NCBI GenBank assembly: GCA_050309775.1
Contig: JBNRMV010000018.1
Location: 1-27,697, forward strand
DNA length: 27,697 bases
Reading direction: 5' to 3'
From: DTU072 sp050309775
Lineage (GTDB): Bacteria; Bacillota; Clostridia; Christensenellales; DTU072
The notes under the pieces are model-generated. The model saw only the letters and a list, made by a program, of their open reading frames with translations, ran no database searches and had not been told where the DNA came from. Below are positions 14,789 through 23,340 of the stretch, in pieces. The position numbers were made by a program, and so were the translations under genes. Within the stretch, counting starts at the first letter, position 1, and the number at the start of each line of letters is the position of its first letter.

Positions 14789-15583
14789 TTAGCTCAATGC
14801 ATTGTACCTTTTTTTGGTTGTACGCACTATGCCGTAAACTTCGTTCAGAATGTCCGACAGCCTTTCGGGCGTTATGAATCTCCGCAGCACTCCTTTTTGC
14901 GCCACAGAGATAATACCGTTTTCTTCACTGACTACAATTGACAGCATGTCGCTTTCTTCGGTGATGCCGATAGCCGCTCTATGGCGTGTGCCCAAATCCT
15001 TTGAAAGCAGCTGCGACTGTGACAGCGGCAAAAAACAGCCTGCCGCAAGAATGCGGTTGTTCTTTATGATAACTGCGCCGTCATGTATCGGCGCCCTTGT
15101 ATTAAAGATGCTCTCCAAAAGCGGCGCGGTGACAAGCGCGCCCAGTTCGGTTCCCGTCTCCAGAATGTGCGACGATATCTTTGTTGGGGCAATGACCACC
15201 AATGCGCCTACTCTGGCTTTTGACATGGTTTGGCAAGCCTTAACCAGCTCGTCCACGGCAGTACGCAATTCTTCATCGCTGACATTTATTTCGTGGGTCC
15301 TTTGCTTTTTTGAAAGATTAAAAAACAGCGTTTTAAAGTCCGACTGATAGACCACCATAAGCGCCACAATTGCAAGTATCATAATGAGATTAGCCAGCAT
15401 CATAGCCAATGAAACGCTGTACAGCTTGTCCAACACAAAGACGCCGGCATAAATAAGCAACAGTGCCGTATATATGAACATCAGCCGATAACTCTTTCTT
15501 TTATGGAAAAAAACAAAAAGCACCAGCATAATAATGCCGAGGGCTACGAAATCAAATATACTGTTTATTCCGAAGTATTCCAT
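14789..15583 (-). CDS. cdaA: Diadenylate cyclase CdaA
   Basis: Joins two ATP molecules into c-di-AMP, a second messenger controlling potassium transport, osmotic balance and cell-wall homeostasis. The 264-residue product has three N-terminal transmembrane helices (about 10-26, 33-51, 57-79), a short coiled linker, and the DAC (DisA_N) domain with the DGA motif at 168-170 and the RHR motif in GTRHRAAIG (about 198-206). An AGGAG site lies nine bases before the ATG. In most Bacillota cdaA is followed by cdaR (YbbR domains) and glmM; here DUF1015 and aspartate kinase follow instead. Confidence 0.96.
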   Translation of the reverse strand: MEYFGINSIFDFVALGIIMLVLFVFFHKRKSYRLMFIYTALLLIYAGVFVLDKLYSVSLAMMLANLIMILAIVALMVVYQSDFKTLFFNLSKKQRTHEINVSDEELRTAVDELVKACQTMSKARVGALVVIAPTKISSHILETGTELGALVTAPLLESIFNTRAPIHDGAVIIKNNRILAAGCFLPLSQSQLLSKDLGTRHRAAIGITEESDMLSIVVSEENGIISVAQKGVLRRFITPERLSDILNEVYGIVRTTKKRYNALS

Positions 15584-15606
15584 TTCTGTTTTCTCCTGTT
15601 TGTTTG

Positions 15607-16344
15607 TCAGAACCCGAAGTCTTTGAACACCTTGTCATCTCTGATTATGGTTATGTCATCGTCTTTTGGGGGCAGTGATTTAAGTTTGTTGTATTGAAAG
15701 TATGCAAATACCGTTGCCAGCAAATAAAGTCCTACTTTTATGGCATGATATACATATTCCATAGGAGCGGTGTATTCATAAGTGAATAGCATCACCAACG
15801 GCAAAATGCTGAGTGCCAGATTTATTCCGATATACAAGGTAGCAAGATATTTGTATGCAAGGTGCGGCTTGCGGGCAAACATTTTTGATAATTCAAAGAG
15901 AAACATTCCCAGCATAAAGACTTTTATTGCCACCGTAATAACGGCAGAGCCTATGTCCGCCATCGGGGGATAGGCAAAAAACGGCAGCGACAACAATCCG
16001 ATAGCAAGCAAAGCTATGATTAGCGTCAAACGCAACTTAAACACAAAATCCGAATTGGCTATTTCAGGAAAGCGCCTAATCATAAGCGTGTTGGCAAAAT
16101 AAGCAATTATTTCAAAAACAACTACTTCTACAACAAGCAGCGTGGGATAATAAAGTATTAAAAAAGACGACGCTTTAACGCCCGTAACAAGTTCATTGAC
16201 AATTGCTATACTGTCCTCTCCCATAGCCTTCAGCATAAAGAGCTCAGCAAACATTGTCGATATGCCATAAAAAAGGTACCACACCAGTTGCGGAATCTTT
16301 TTTAGCTTGGCTATGGTTGAATCTGAATACAATTTTGTGAACAT
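15607..16344 (-). CDS. Six-helix membrane protein, unknown function
   Basis: A 245-residue integral membrane protein I do not recognise. Six hydrophobic segments are visible (around residues 21-43, 58-88, 102-125, 132-156, 165-192 and 199-220), followed by a charged cytoplasmic tail (KSLPPKDDDITIIRDDKVFKD). It lies between holA and cdaA with 9- and 23-base gaps. ATGs at 16347 and 16344 follow the AAAGGAG site; the second has the more workable four-base spacing. Its place directly before cdaA could mean a link to c-di-AMP signalling, but that is inference from position only. Confidence 0.8.
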   Translation of the reverse strand: MFTKLYSDSTIAKLKKIPQLVWYLFYGISTMFAELFMLKAMGEDSIAIVNELVTGVKASSFLILYYPTLLVVEVVVFEIIAYFANTLMIRRFPEIANSDFVFKLRLTLIIALLAIGLLSLPFFAYPPMADIGSAVITVAIKVFMLGMFLFELSKMFARKPHLAYKYLATLYIGINLALSILPLVMLFTYEYTAPMEYVYHAIKVGLYLLATVFAYFQYNKLKSLPPKDDDITIIRDDKVFKDFGF

Positions 16345-16353
16345 CATTCTCCT

Positions 16354-17301
16354 TTATGCCGCAAGCAGTTTTGCCACAGCAGTATCAAAAGCCGCAGATT
16401 CGCTCATGCGCCCGCTTTTGAAAGCAAGCTCGCTGTCTATCAGCATATCAAGTATGCTTTTCATTTTTACTTTGCCGATATTCTTTATTTCTCTGGTTTT
16501 CTTTATGGCATATTCCTTTACTTTGAAAACCTTTGCCAGCTCGGCATTGGATTTTGGGGACAATGCGCAGTGCAATATTCTTCTATATTGTTTAATCAGC
16601 GCCGCCAGAATAAAACTCTTTGGCGTGCCCTTGCTCAACAAGCTGTCAAGTTGCGCCATTGCCTCGTCGGACCTGCCCTCTGTTATGCTGTTTATGAATC
16701 GAAAAATCGGCAATTCGGCATCTTCAGTCACCAGCATTTCGACCATTCCTGCAGTAATTCTGCCACCCTCGGCATAGCTTGTCAGCTTTTGGCATTCCAA
16801 GTATATCTTTGCCATTTCATTCTGAGTATAATCAGCAAGAGTTGCCGCTGCGCTTCTTTCGATGCCGCCATACGGCTTGCAGATATCCTCAATAATTGCC
16901 AGCAAATCGCTCTTTTCCAGTCGAGAACAGTTTATTTCCGTCATCAGCTTTTTTTCTGCCGCCGTCAGGAGCTTTGCATTTTCAAAAACCAAATAATACG
17001 GTTCGATGCCTTCTTGTACCGTTTGGCGCAGAATTTGTTGTTCGTCCTTTTTTGCTTCATAACTCTCATCGCTGACCCAAAGCAGTTGTTCACCCTCGTC
17101 AAAGCCAAAACTTGACAGCGGATATATGATGTCGGCAAGCGAATCAAGTTTTGGGAAGGTCTTTATGTTGACATCGCGCATATCCTCGGCTATTTTGGCA
17201 ACAAAAAACTTCTTGGCGTTGTCCAACCAATATGCGTCCTCGCCGACCAGATAAAAAACCCTGCCGTCAAGCTGTAAGTTGCCCAAATCCTTTGAATGCA
17301 T
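16354..17301 (-). CDS. holA: DNA polymerase III, delta subunit
   Basis: The delta subunit of the clamp loader opens the beta clamp and loads it on DNA. The 315-residue product has the weakly conserved family pattern: FYLVGEDAYWLDNAKKFF at the N-terminus, then an AAA-like domain without Walker motifs, and the C-terminal helical collar (LPIFRFINSITEGRSDEAMAQLDSLL, then SFILAALIKQYRRIL). Position after comEC is the classic Bacillota arrangement. No Shine-Dalgarno precedes the ATG; a promoter -10 ends six bases before it, suggesting a leaderless mRNA. Confidence 0.92.
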   Translation of the reverse strand: MHSKDLGNLQLDGRVFYLVGEDAYWLDNAKKFFVAKIAEDMRDVNIKTFPKLDSLADIIYPLSSFGFDEGEQLLWVSDESYEAKKDEQQILRQTVQEGIEPYYLVFENAKLLTAAEKKLMTEINCSRLEKSDLLAIIEDICKPYGGIERSAAATLADYTQNEMAKIYLECQKLTSYAEGGRITAGMVEMLVTEDAELPIFRFINSITEGRSDEAMAQLDSLLSKGTPKSFILAALIKQYRRILHCALSPKSNAELAKVFKVKEYAIKKTREIKNIGKVKMKSILDMLIDSELAFKSGRMSESAAFDTAVAKLLAA

Positions 17302-17307
17302 GTCTAT

Positions 17308-17336
17308 ATAATAATATATTTATTAAGATTATGCAA
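17308..17336 (-). promoter_or_regulatory. Candidate leaderless promoter of holA
   Basis: On the minus strand TTGCAT (17331-17336), a 17-base spacer and TATTAT (17308-17313) lie in the comEC-holA gap, and six bases (ATAGAC) separate the -10 from the holA ATG. The geometry is identical to the recX promoter. The region is very AT-rich, so chance is a risk. Confidence 0.5.
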
Positions 17337-17351
17337 TTATTAAACCCATAA

Positions 17352-18845
17352 TTATAAAATTATAAACAAACCCATGCCGCCAATCATGATGCAGGCTATG
17401 CCGACCAACTTATTGTTTCTCGGCAACATTATGAAGCGTGACAGCAAAACAAAGATAAGAATGTAAGAAAGAGTGAAGACGCCCATGCCGCCGGCTTTTA
17501 TTGTGGCATACGGCAATGACGACAAAAAAGACGACACCCACCGCACAAGTTCTATTACGGCATTGGCAGGAAAATATAATGCTCCCAAATGCGGCGAAAT
17601 CAAGCAAAGGACTCCCGAAATGAACATATAGGTATATAAAACTGTGATTATCGGCAACACCAGCAAGTTTGCAAGCACAAAATACAGCGATATTGTGCCG
17701 AATACATTTAGCGACAGCGGCAGCAAAAAGGCATTCGCCGACAGTGAAATGGATACCAATGACGCCACACCTTTGCGCAAACTGCCGCCCTTTCCGGCAA
17801 AGGCTTTGTAAATCGGCTTATAAAAAAGCACTATCCCAAAAACCGCCGTTACGCTCATTATGAAACTTAATGAAAAAAGCGTGCGCGGCGAAAACAACAG
17901 CATTACCGCCACCGCCGCTCCCAAAGAATTCAAAGCGTCATGTTTTTTGTGCAAGGCTGACGCCAGCAAAAACAGCACCGCCATAATTGCCGAACGCACA
18001 GCGCTAGGCGGAAAACCCGTAATGCCGCAGTACACAAAAAGCACAACGGTCGTTATTGCCAACGACAGCTTTGGTTTTATGCGGAGTTTTTTCAAAAACA
18101 AAGCAATACATGCCACGACAAAGCTGATATGAAGTCCTGATACCGAAAAAATATGACTGAGTCCGGTATCTCTTATCGCGGCTTTGTCCTCACCCGACAG
18201 AGCGCTGAGGTCGCCGAACAACAGCGATGCGGCTATGCCCTTGTTCTTCCCCAACCACTTTGTCATGGGGTCTGTCATTCTAAGCCGCAGTTTGTCATAA
18301 AAATCTGCATCCTGAACAGGCGGCGACAGCTGCGCTATAAGTTCGGTTTTATAAAAAACACCGTTGCCGTAATAAGTAAGCGACGCTGAGTCTGACAAGC
18401 GTACCTGCATTGTAGTTATTTTGCCAAAAAAATGCAGTCTGTCCGAAAGTTGATAGGGTGTTTCGCCATACACTCGCAGCACCGCCTTGCCTTTTTTGTC
18501 AAAGCCGTCTATCTGCAAGTCTTTCAAAATTATATTATAATAACCTTCGGCGGCGTTTATCTGCGCTACCTTGCCTCTTATGTAACTTTCTTCGTTTATT
18601 TTCTCAACGGTTGCGGCATGCTGAAATGTATGCCCCAAAAAGCCTACAATAAAACATAGCGCCAAAGCAAAAAAGCGCCATTTTTTCAAAACAAACAACA
18701 CGCATGCGGCGCCTCCTGACAGCGCAATAATTATCAACCAAAACAATGCGATATAATTCAAAGCGGCAAGGCTTACGGCTATGCCTGCCATCAAAAACAA
18801 CGCATAAAACACCATCGGGCGTCGGTTGATAACGGTTTTTTTCAT
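17352..18845 (-). CDS. comEC: ComEC/Rec2-type DNA uptake channel, lacking the nuclease domain
   Basis: ComEC forms the membrane channel for single-stranded DNA in natural transformation. The 497-residue product has an N-terminal membrane/OB-like DUF4131 region (about 1-190) and the polytopic competence domain with the signature SLLFGDLSALSGEDKAAIRDTGLSHIFSVSGLH (seen in parts) near residues 190-230. It ends after the last membrane helices. Full-length ComEC proteins carry a C-terminal metallo-beta-lactamase domain of ~250 residues, which is absent. The start at 18845 overlaps the stop of the MBL-fold gene by ATGA; a longer frame to 18881 merely reads into that gene. Confidence 0.9.
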   Translation of the reverse strand: MKKTVINRRPMVFYALFLMAGIAVSLAALNYIALFWLIIIALSGGAACVLFVLKKWRFFALALCFIVGFLGHTFQHAATVEKINEESYIRGKVAQINAAEGYYNIILKDLQIDGFDKKGKAVLRVYGETPYQLSDRLHFFGKITTMQVRLSDSASLTYYGNGVFYKTELIAQLSPPVQDADFYDKLRLRMTDPMTKWLGKNKGIAASLLFGDLSALSGEDKAAIRDTGLSHIFSVSGLHISFVVACIALFLKKLRIKPKLSLAITTVVLFVYCGITGFPPSAVRSAIMAVLFLLASALHKKHDALNSLGAAVAVMLLFSPRTLFSLSFIMSVTAVFGIVLFYKPIYKAFAGKGGSLRKGVASLVSISLSANAFLLPLSLNVFGTISLYFVLANLLVLPIITVLYTYMFISGVLCLISPHLGALYFPANAVIELVRWVSSFLSSLPYATIKAGGMGVFTLSYILIFVLLSRFIMLPRNNKLVGIACIMIGGMGLFIIL

Positions 18846-19564
18846 ATTAAAATGGTTTTCAACTCTTGGGCAAGCTGACATTTTTTGTTTACGCTCAAGG
18901 CCTCTGAAAGTATGTCAGGCTCTTTGCCGCAATCAAGATGTGTCAAAATCGTTTTGGGAATATCCTTTGTCATGCCGGCAATATCGTATACGCTTATGTG
19001 CGGTGACTGTTCATGGTGGTCTTTTTTCAAAATACAAGCGTCAACAAGCGCAAGGTCTGCGCCCGCAATCAGCTTGCTTATGTTGCCGCATTGCCTTGTG
19101 TCGGCAGTGTATGCAACACACTTTTTGCCGTCGGATATTTTTGTTCCGAAGGTCGGCAAAGTATGGCACATTTCAAAAAACTCTAGGTTAAGGTCTTTTA
19201 TTCGGGCAATCATTCCATCGGAAGTTACTTGTGGCGCTATGCCTAAAGATGAAAGCGCAAGAAATTCGTTTTCTGGAGTAGGCGGCATGAAAATGGGGAT
19301 TGGGGATTGCCAAACCCCTGTCTTTGTCAGTTCAAACGCAATGTTTCGGAACACAAAAGCATCGGCAACATGGTCGCCGTGAAAATGGCTAAGAATTATT
19401 CCGTCAATGGTATGGTAGTCGCAAATGGCGGCAAGATTGCGCAAGACTCCGCTGCCCATATCCAACAAAACTCGTGCGCCGCCATTGCTCTCAATGAGAT
19501 AACCGCAAGTGGCGCCATGCTTATTTGGGTATTTCCCATATTTGCCCAGTACCGTAAGTTTCAT
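18842..19564 (-). CDS. MBL-fold metallo-hydrolase (RNase Z/YhfI-like)
   Basis: A 240-residue metallo-beta-lactamase-fold enzyme with the zinc motif HFHGDH (His60, His62, Asp64, His65) after the family's LLDMGSG strand. Further ligands are probably in EMCHTLPTFG (His) and YTADTRQCG (Asp), with the final His in ILTHLDCG. The order and the glycine-rich N-terminus (GKYGKYPNKHGATCGYLIE) resemble RNase Z-like and YhfI-like hydrolases. It is not the nuclease-type MBL domain of ComEC, despite overlapping the truncated comEC by four bases. The substrate is unknown. An AAGGGA site precedes the ATG. Confidence 0.87.
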   Translation of the reverse strand: MKLTVLGKYGKYPNKHGATCGYLIESNGGARVLLDMGSGVLRNLAAICDYHTIDGIILSHFHGDHVADAFVFRNIAFELTKTGVWQSPIPIFMPPTPENEFLALSSLGIAPQVTSDGMIARIKDLNLEFFEMCHTLPTFGTKISDGKKCVAYTADTRQCGNISKLIAGADLALVDACILKKDHHEQSPHISVYDIAGMTKDIPKTILTHLDCGKEPDILSEALSVNKKCQLAQELKTILI

Positions 19565-19591
19565 ATTTTCCCTTTGTACCTTTTTCCTTAT

Positions 19592-19942
19592 CTATTCCTT
19601 ATCGGCGGTTGCTACAATATCTATGCCGGTATCCAACACATTTTTGATTAGCACATCTCCTACTTTTATTGGTTTGTGAACGCGTTGTTTTTTTATCAGT
19701 TTTATGACATCGAACAGCAAATTCTTGTCAAGCGTACCGTTGGATTTGCAGCTGACAACGCCGCCTCTGAATACCGGAAAAACCGTAGTCAGCACACGCT
19801 GAGGATTTATCATTTCCGTTCTGGCATAGACCTCGCCTCTTTTGCAGGCGTGACCCTCCACCGCAATTTCTCCGTTTTGTATCGTCTGTTCCGCCTGCAT
19901 CTCGCAGCATAAAGGACAAAGTATGCACACAAATTTTTTCAT
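19592..19942 (-). CDS. DUF1667 family protein (redox partner of FAD oxidoreductase)
   Basis: A 116-residue protein of the DUF1667 family. Its N-terminus has four cysteines (CILCPLCC, residues 6-13) and a further one in GHACKRGEVYA, a pattern suited to metal or Fe-S binding. The family normally travels with a GlpA-like dehydrogenase and an FAD/NAD(P) oxidoreductase. Here it follows the FAD oxidoreductase with a one-base overlap (TAATG), so the two are presumably a complex; a dehydrogenase partner is not in the window. Confidence 0.9.
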   Translation of the reverse strand: MKKFVCILCPLCCEMQAEQTIQNGEIAVEGHACKRGEVYARTEMINPQRVLTTVFPVFRGGVVSCKSNGTLDKNLLFDVIKLIKKQRVHKPIKVGDVLIKNVLDTGIDIVATADKE

Positions 19943-21123
19943 TATGCCTCCAGAGAAACGGTAATATCTCCGTCATTTTCGCCCGGGTTTATTTCGATAG
20001 ACTCAAGCAAACCCGGCAGTAAAGCGGCGTATCTCTTTGCAAAAATCAGTTTGTCGCCCAACAGCACATTGAGCCGCGCGCCTTTCCTGACTTCCTTGGG
20101 GTTGAAAAATATCCTGACCGTCTCTCCGGCATATGCCGTCTGAGGCAGTGCGTATTTTATGCCGTTGCCGGCAATTATTTTTATGCTTGATACATTTTGC
20201 GGCTTGATTTTTACAAATTGCGCGGCTCCCTTTCCGGCGGCGGCGCCCTCAAATGCCGCATTGTCCACAGAAGTATGGGTGTGAACAACATTTCCTGCGG
20301 CAAAAATGCATTTTGTTGAAGTCTGGTATTGGCTGTCCACCGCTACGCCATGAGTGTTTTCGTCAATACTCAGTTGCGCAATTTTTGTCAAGCTGTCATC
20401 GGGCAACAATCTTGGCGACAAGACAAGCGTATCACACTCTATTATTTTTTCTCCGTCTTCTGAATATATTTTGACTGCGCTCAAAGGCTGACCTATGGGT
20501 GTTATTGTGGTATTCAAATACAGCGGAATGTCAAAATCTTCAAGGCATTCGACGATATCCTTTGGCATGGATTGCGGAGCTTGACCTTTTTCGCATACAC
20601 AAACCACCTTTGCGCCTTCAAGGCTCAACCTCCTGGCAATGATAAGCGCAAGCGTGTTTGAGCCGTAAATGACGGCTTTTTTGCCTATCCTTTTGCCCTC
20701 CGCATTCGTCAGTCTCTGCGCCTCAACGGCTGAGAAAATGCCTGCATATGGTGTTTTTATGTCGGAAAAATCGTTGTTTTCTTTGCTGCCCGTTGCCAAA
20801 ATTATTGCTTTGGCTTTCATTTCGCTTGTTCTTTTCGGGCGCTCAACCGTGACTTTCAAATCTTCGGAAACAGCCGTTACATGCGCGTTCTTGATTACTC
20901 TTATGTTCGCCTGTTTTATTTTGTCCGTCAGCCTTGCGACAAATTCCGGACCTGTCATATCCTCGCCAAAAAACTCCGTTCCGCAACCGTTATGTATATT
21001 TTGGGACAGTTTACCGCCCAATTCACCTTTTGTCAGCAGCGCTACTTTTGCTCCTTGTACAGCGGCGGATATGGCGGCGCTCATTCCGGCTACCCCTCCG
21101 CCGACAACAATTATGTCATACAA
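19942..21123 (-). CDS. FAD-dependent NAD(P)H oxidoreductase
   Basis: A 393-residue pyridine nucleotide-disulfide-type oxidoreductase. The N-terminal FAD-binding Rossmann motif is VVGGGVAGMSAA (residues 6-17), and ILATGSKEN (about 110-118) is the second FAD contact. The second Rossmann region (KKAVIYGSNTLALIIARRL) fits NAD(P) binding, though its glycine pattern is weak. FAAGNVVH (about 272-279) is the third FAD motif. It is the type paired with DUF1667 in anaerobic glycerol-3-phosphate or related dehydrogenase operons. No GlpA-like gene is present here, so the electron donor is open. It starts five bases after the ppa stop. Confidence 0.9.
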   Translation of the reverse strand: MYDIIVVGGGVAGMSAAISAAVQGAKVALLTKGELGGKLSQNIHNGCGTEFFGEDMTGPEFVARLTDKIKQANIRVIKNAHVTAVSEDLKVTVERPKRTSEMKAKAIILATGSKENNDFSDIKTPYAGIFSAVEAQRLTNAEGKRIGKKAVIYGSNTLALIIARRLSLEGAKVVCVCEKGQAPQSMPKDIVECLEDFDIPLYLNTTITPIGQPLSAVKIYSEDGEKIIECDTLVLSPRLLPDDSLTKIAQLSIDENTHGVAVDSQYQTSTKCIFAAGNVVHTHTSVDNAAFEGAAAGKGAAQFVKIKPQNVSSIKIIAGNGIKYALPQTAYAGETVRIFFNPKEVRKGARLNVLLGDKLIFAKRYAALLPGLLESIEINPGENDGDITVSLEA

Positions 21124-21128
21124 AATGT

Positions 21129-21665
21129 CTACCTCCCGGGTAAAAACTTGTCTTTATAGCATTTTATGCCGGCAACAATTACTTCAATTGCCGTGGCTTT
21201 GTCGGCTATCTTCATGCCCGCGGTGTGTTTGCCTTCAAGCTCTTTGTAGACGGTAAAAAAGTGGCATATCTCATCCAAAATGTGCCGCGGCAGTTCTTCT
21301 ATGTTTTTGTAGCAGTTCCATGTAGGCTCATTGAACGGAATGGCAATTATTTTGTTGTCTATGAAACCGTCGTCGGTCATGGATACCATGCCTATAGGGT
21401 AGCAACGGCAAATAGCCATGGGCTTAATTGCCTCTGAGCAAAGCACCAGCACATCTATGGGGTCATTGTCCTCGCAATAGGTCTTTGGGATAAAGCCATA
21501 ATTTGCGGGATAGTGCGTCGATGTATATAGAATTCTGTCAAGAATAAGCAGTCCGCTCTGCTTGTCCAGCTCGTACTTGTTTTTGCTGCCTTTGGAAATT
21601 TCGATAACGGTAAGAAAATCATTAGGCAAAATCCTGTCCGAACCTATGTCATGCCAAACATTCAT
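21129..21665 (-). CDS. ppa: Family I inorganic pyrophosphatase
   Basis: Hydrolyses pyrophosphate from biosynthetic reactions. The 178-residue product has the family I features: EISKGSKNKYE near residues 22-32, YPANYGFIPKTYCEDNDPIDVLVL (seen in parts) with the metal-binding DxxDPxD-like acidic cluster, and a C-terminal lysine-rich segment (KCYKDKF). It is the promoter-proximal gene of the long minus-strand block. An AAGGAG site lies before the ATG. Most Bacillota use the unrelated family II enzyme, but family I enzymes are also common in Clostridia. Confidence 0.95.
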   Translation of the reverse strand: MNVWHDIGSDRILPNDFLTVIEISKGSKNKYELDKQSGLLILDRILYTSTHYPANYGFIPKTYCEDNDPIDVLVLCSEAIKPMAICRCYPIGMVSMTDDGFIDNKIIAIPFNEPTWNCYKNIEELPRHILDEICHFFTVYKELEGKHTAGMKIADKATAIEVIVAGIKCYKDKFLPGR

Positions 21666-21699
21666 TGTATTTTTCTCCTTAAATGCTTATAATATCATA

Positions 21700-21729
21700 A
21701 TTATACTATACTCTACGCTTATTTATCAA
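21700..21729 (-). promoter_or_regulatory. Promoter of ppa and the downstream block
   Basis: On the minus strand TTGATA (21724-21729), an 18-base spacer and TATAAT (21700-21705) precede the ppa ATG by about 35 bases. It diverges from the DUF4364 promoter. Confidence 0.6.
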
Positions 21730-21789
21730 TACATTGGCAATCTATTTCACCAAACACCACTCAAAAAAGTATAATTCTGAAAAAAGCGC

Positions 21790-21818
21790 TTAACACAATA
21801 CAGGTTTAATGTTATAAT
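21790..21818 (+). promoter_or_regulatory. Promoter of the DUF4364 gene
   Basis: TTAACA (21790-21795) and TATAAT (21813-21818) with a 17-base spacer are nearly consensus. The leader is about 18 bases and contains an AAGGAA ribosome-binding site. Confidence 0.7.
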
Positions 21819-21841
21819 GAATAAACAAAATAAGGAAAAGT

Positions 21842-22366
21842 ATGATTCACGACGAAAGAATAAGCAATAAGTTGTTGGTACTGTTTGTGCTTGACAAAAT
21901 TGAGATTCCCATAAATGAGGAATTACTTTTGTCTATCTGCTCAACAGACAATGAGTGGATACCGTATTTTTATTGCAAACAAATCATCGCCGAACTTACA
22001 GAAGCGGGATTCATCTCAAAGATGAACGGCAGCATCCGCAATCCTTTACTGTCGCTGACCGAAGACGGCAGAACTTGTCTGGCTCATTTTTACAATGACA
22101 TTCCAAAGTCCGTACGCGACACCATAACCGACTTTGCCCGTTCCTCTCGTCTTGACTACAAAAAAAAGCAGGAGTTTACTTGCGACTACAAGCGCAATCC
22201 CGACGGCTCTTATACCGTTGAGATGAGCATATTTGAAGTGACAAAACCTATTATGCAATTAAAATTTGTTGTCACCAACCTTGAAAAAGCGCTGTCCATC
22301 TACAACAGCTGGAACAGCAAGGCGCCCGAAGTATACAAGGCCTTTTATGATATCCTTATCGATTGA
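21842..22366 (+). CDS. DUF4364 family winged-helix-like protein
   Basis: A 174-residue protein of the DUF4364 family, found almost only in Bacillota. The N-terminal half (about 1-75) has the pattern of a winged helix: helices around residues 7-18, 22-32 and 41-58, then a beta wing ending SLTEDGRTCL. The C-terminal half (about 95-170) is a beta-rich domain ending in helices. A DNA-binding regulatory role is inferred from the fold; the target is unknown to me. AAGGAA precedes the ATG. It has its own strong promoter and is a single-gene unit. Confidence 0.88.
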   Translation: MIHDERISNKLLVLFVLDKIEIPINEELLLSICSTDNEWIPYFYCKQIIAELTEAGFISKMNGSIRNPLLSLTEDGRTCLAHFYNDIPKSVRDTITDFARSSRLDYKKKQEFTCDYKRNPDGSYTVEMSIFEVTKPIMQLKFVVTNLEKALSIYNSWNSKAPEVYKAFYDILID

Positions 22367-22389
22367 GCAGCGCCAATAAAAAGTTCTGC

Positions 22390-23307
22390 CTACATTTCCT
22401 TTCTTTGTCCGCTATAATTCCTTTGATAAAATGAGGCGTCAGGTTTTTTGCCTTCATTTGTACTATCATAAAAATCATTTATCATTGTTATGGCTTCTGT
22501 TTTTGCTTCGATTGCGCGTTCTTCGACAGTTTTGTCGCATATCAAAGTTTCGTTATGAAATACGGGATACGGCGCGCGCTTGAGGTTTAGCCAGTCCTCC
22601 TCTTTTTTCTCCTTTCTCGGACGAATAAAAGAACTCAGACACTTTGGCATGCGCATGCACTTTTCAACCAGCCGCAAGAAAAGATATTTCACACCGAAAA
22701 TATCGTCGGTTATCCACAAAAATAATTTCATTAGGCGCAGTGATTTTTCGGCGGTTTTTGGCGGCAAATTTTGGTTCATCATCGGCGCAACTATTTCAGA
22801 ATAATATGTTGCTATCTCCGCCCGCTCAGCCTTGCCGATTTTTAAGTTCTTGTGCGAGCGGTAAAACAAGCTGTTCTTTTTCAGATAATTTTTAACGCAC
22901 ATATAATCCAAAGCGCTTTCAAAAACAACATGAATATACTCTTTTTCGTTGTCTTTGTAGCAGTCTTTCAAATCGGTAGATTTTTGGATAATGTAAGGGT
23001 GCAAGTTGCAGTCCAAGGCATAGTGACAAAGCTGACCAAACAAAAAAGCCTTCAAGACATTCGATTGTTGCATTGCCGCATACTCCGCCGATTCGGCAAA
23101 CATTTTTTCGGCGACAAATCCATCATGTATTTCGTAACCCAGTTTTGACAGCGGCTCTTTTTCTAATTGAAGATAAAAAAGTAAGTCCGGTCCCTGCGCT
23201 CCGACATAAAAAGCCCTAGGGTTTTTTTCAATAATACTTTGAATTTCGGGTTTCAACTCCTTCAAAACGCAATCTGAAAAATAAAAATGTGTGATATTTG
23301 ACGGCAT
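22390..23307 (-). CDS. Zinc-dependent phospholipase C-like protein
   Basis: A 305-residue protein related to zinc-dependent phospholipase C (PF00882). Histidines and aspartates typical of the trinuclear zinc site are seen in NITHFYFSD (near the start), AQGPDLLFY (about 37-45) and GQLCHYALDCNLHPYI (about 92-107). There is no signal peptide, so unlike secreted toxins it is probably cytosolic, as in most Clostridia homologues of unknown substrate. I choose the start at 23307, preceded by AGAGGT; a longer frame to 23346 lacks a site and reads an unlikely N-terminus. It converges with the DUF4364 gene, with no clear terminator in the 23-base gap. Confidence 0.88.
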   Translation of the reverse strand: MPSNITHFYFSDCVLKELKPEIQSIIEKNPRAFYVGAQGPDLLFYLQLEKEPLSKLGYEIHDGFVAEKMFAESAEYAAMQQSNVLKAFLFGQLCHYALDCNLHPYIIQKSTDLKDCYKDNEKEYIHVVFESALDYMCVKNYLKKNSLFYRSHKNLKIGKAERAEIATYYSEIVAPMMNQNLPPKTAEKSLRLMKLFLWITDDIFGVKYLFLRLVEKCMRMPKCLSSFIRPRKEKKEEDWLNLKRAPYPVFHNETLICDKTVEERAIEAKTEAITMINDFYDSTNEGKKPDASFYQRNYSGQRKEM

Positions 23308-23334
23308 TTTGCACCTCTTAAGATATTTTTGTTT

Positions 23335-23340
23335 ATTATA
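23335..23340 (-). promoter_or_regulatory. -10 element of the phospholipase C-like gene
   Basis: A minus-strand TATAAT lies 28 bases before the ATG. The -35 region is AT-rich without a clear match. Confidence 0.45.
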
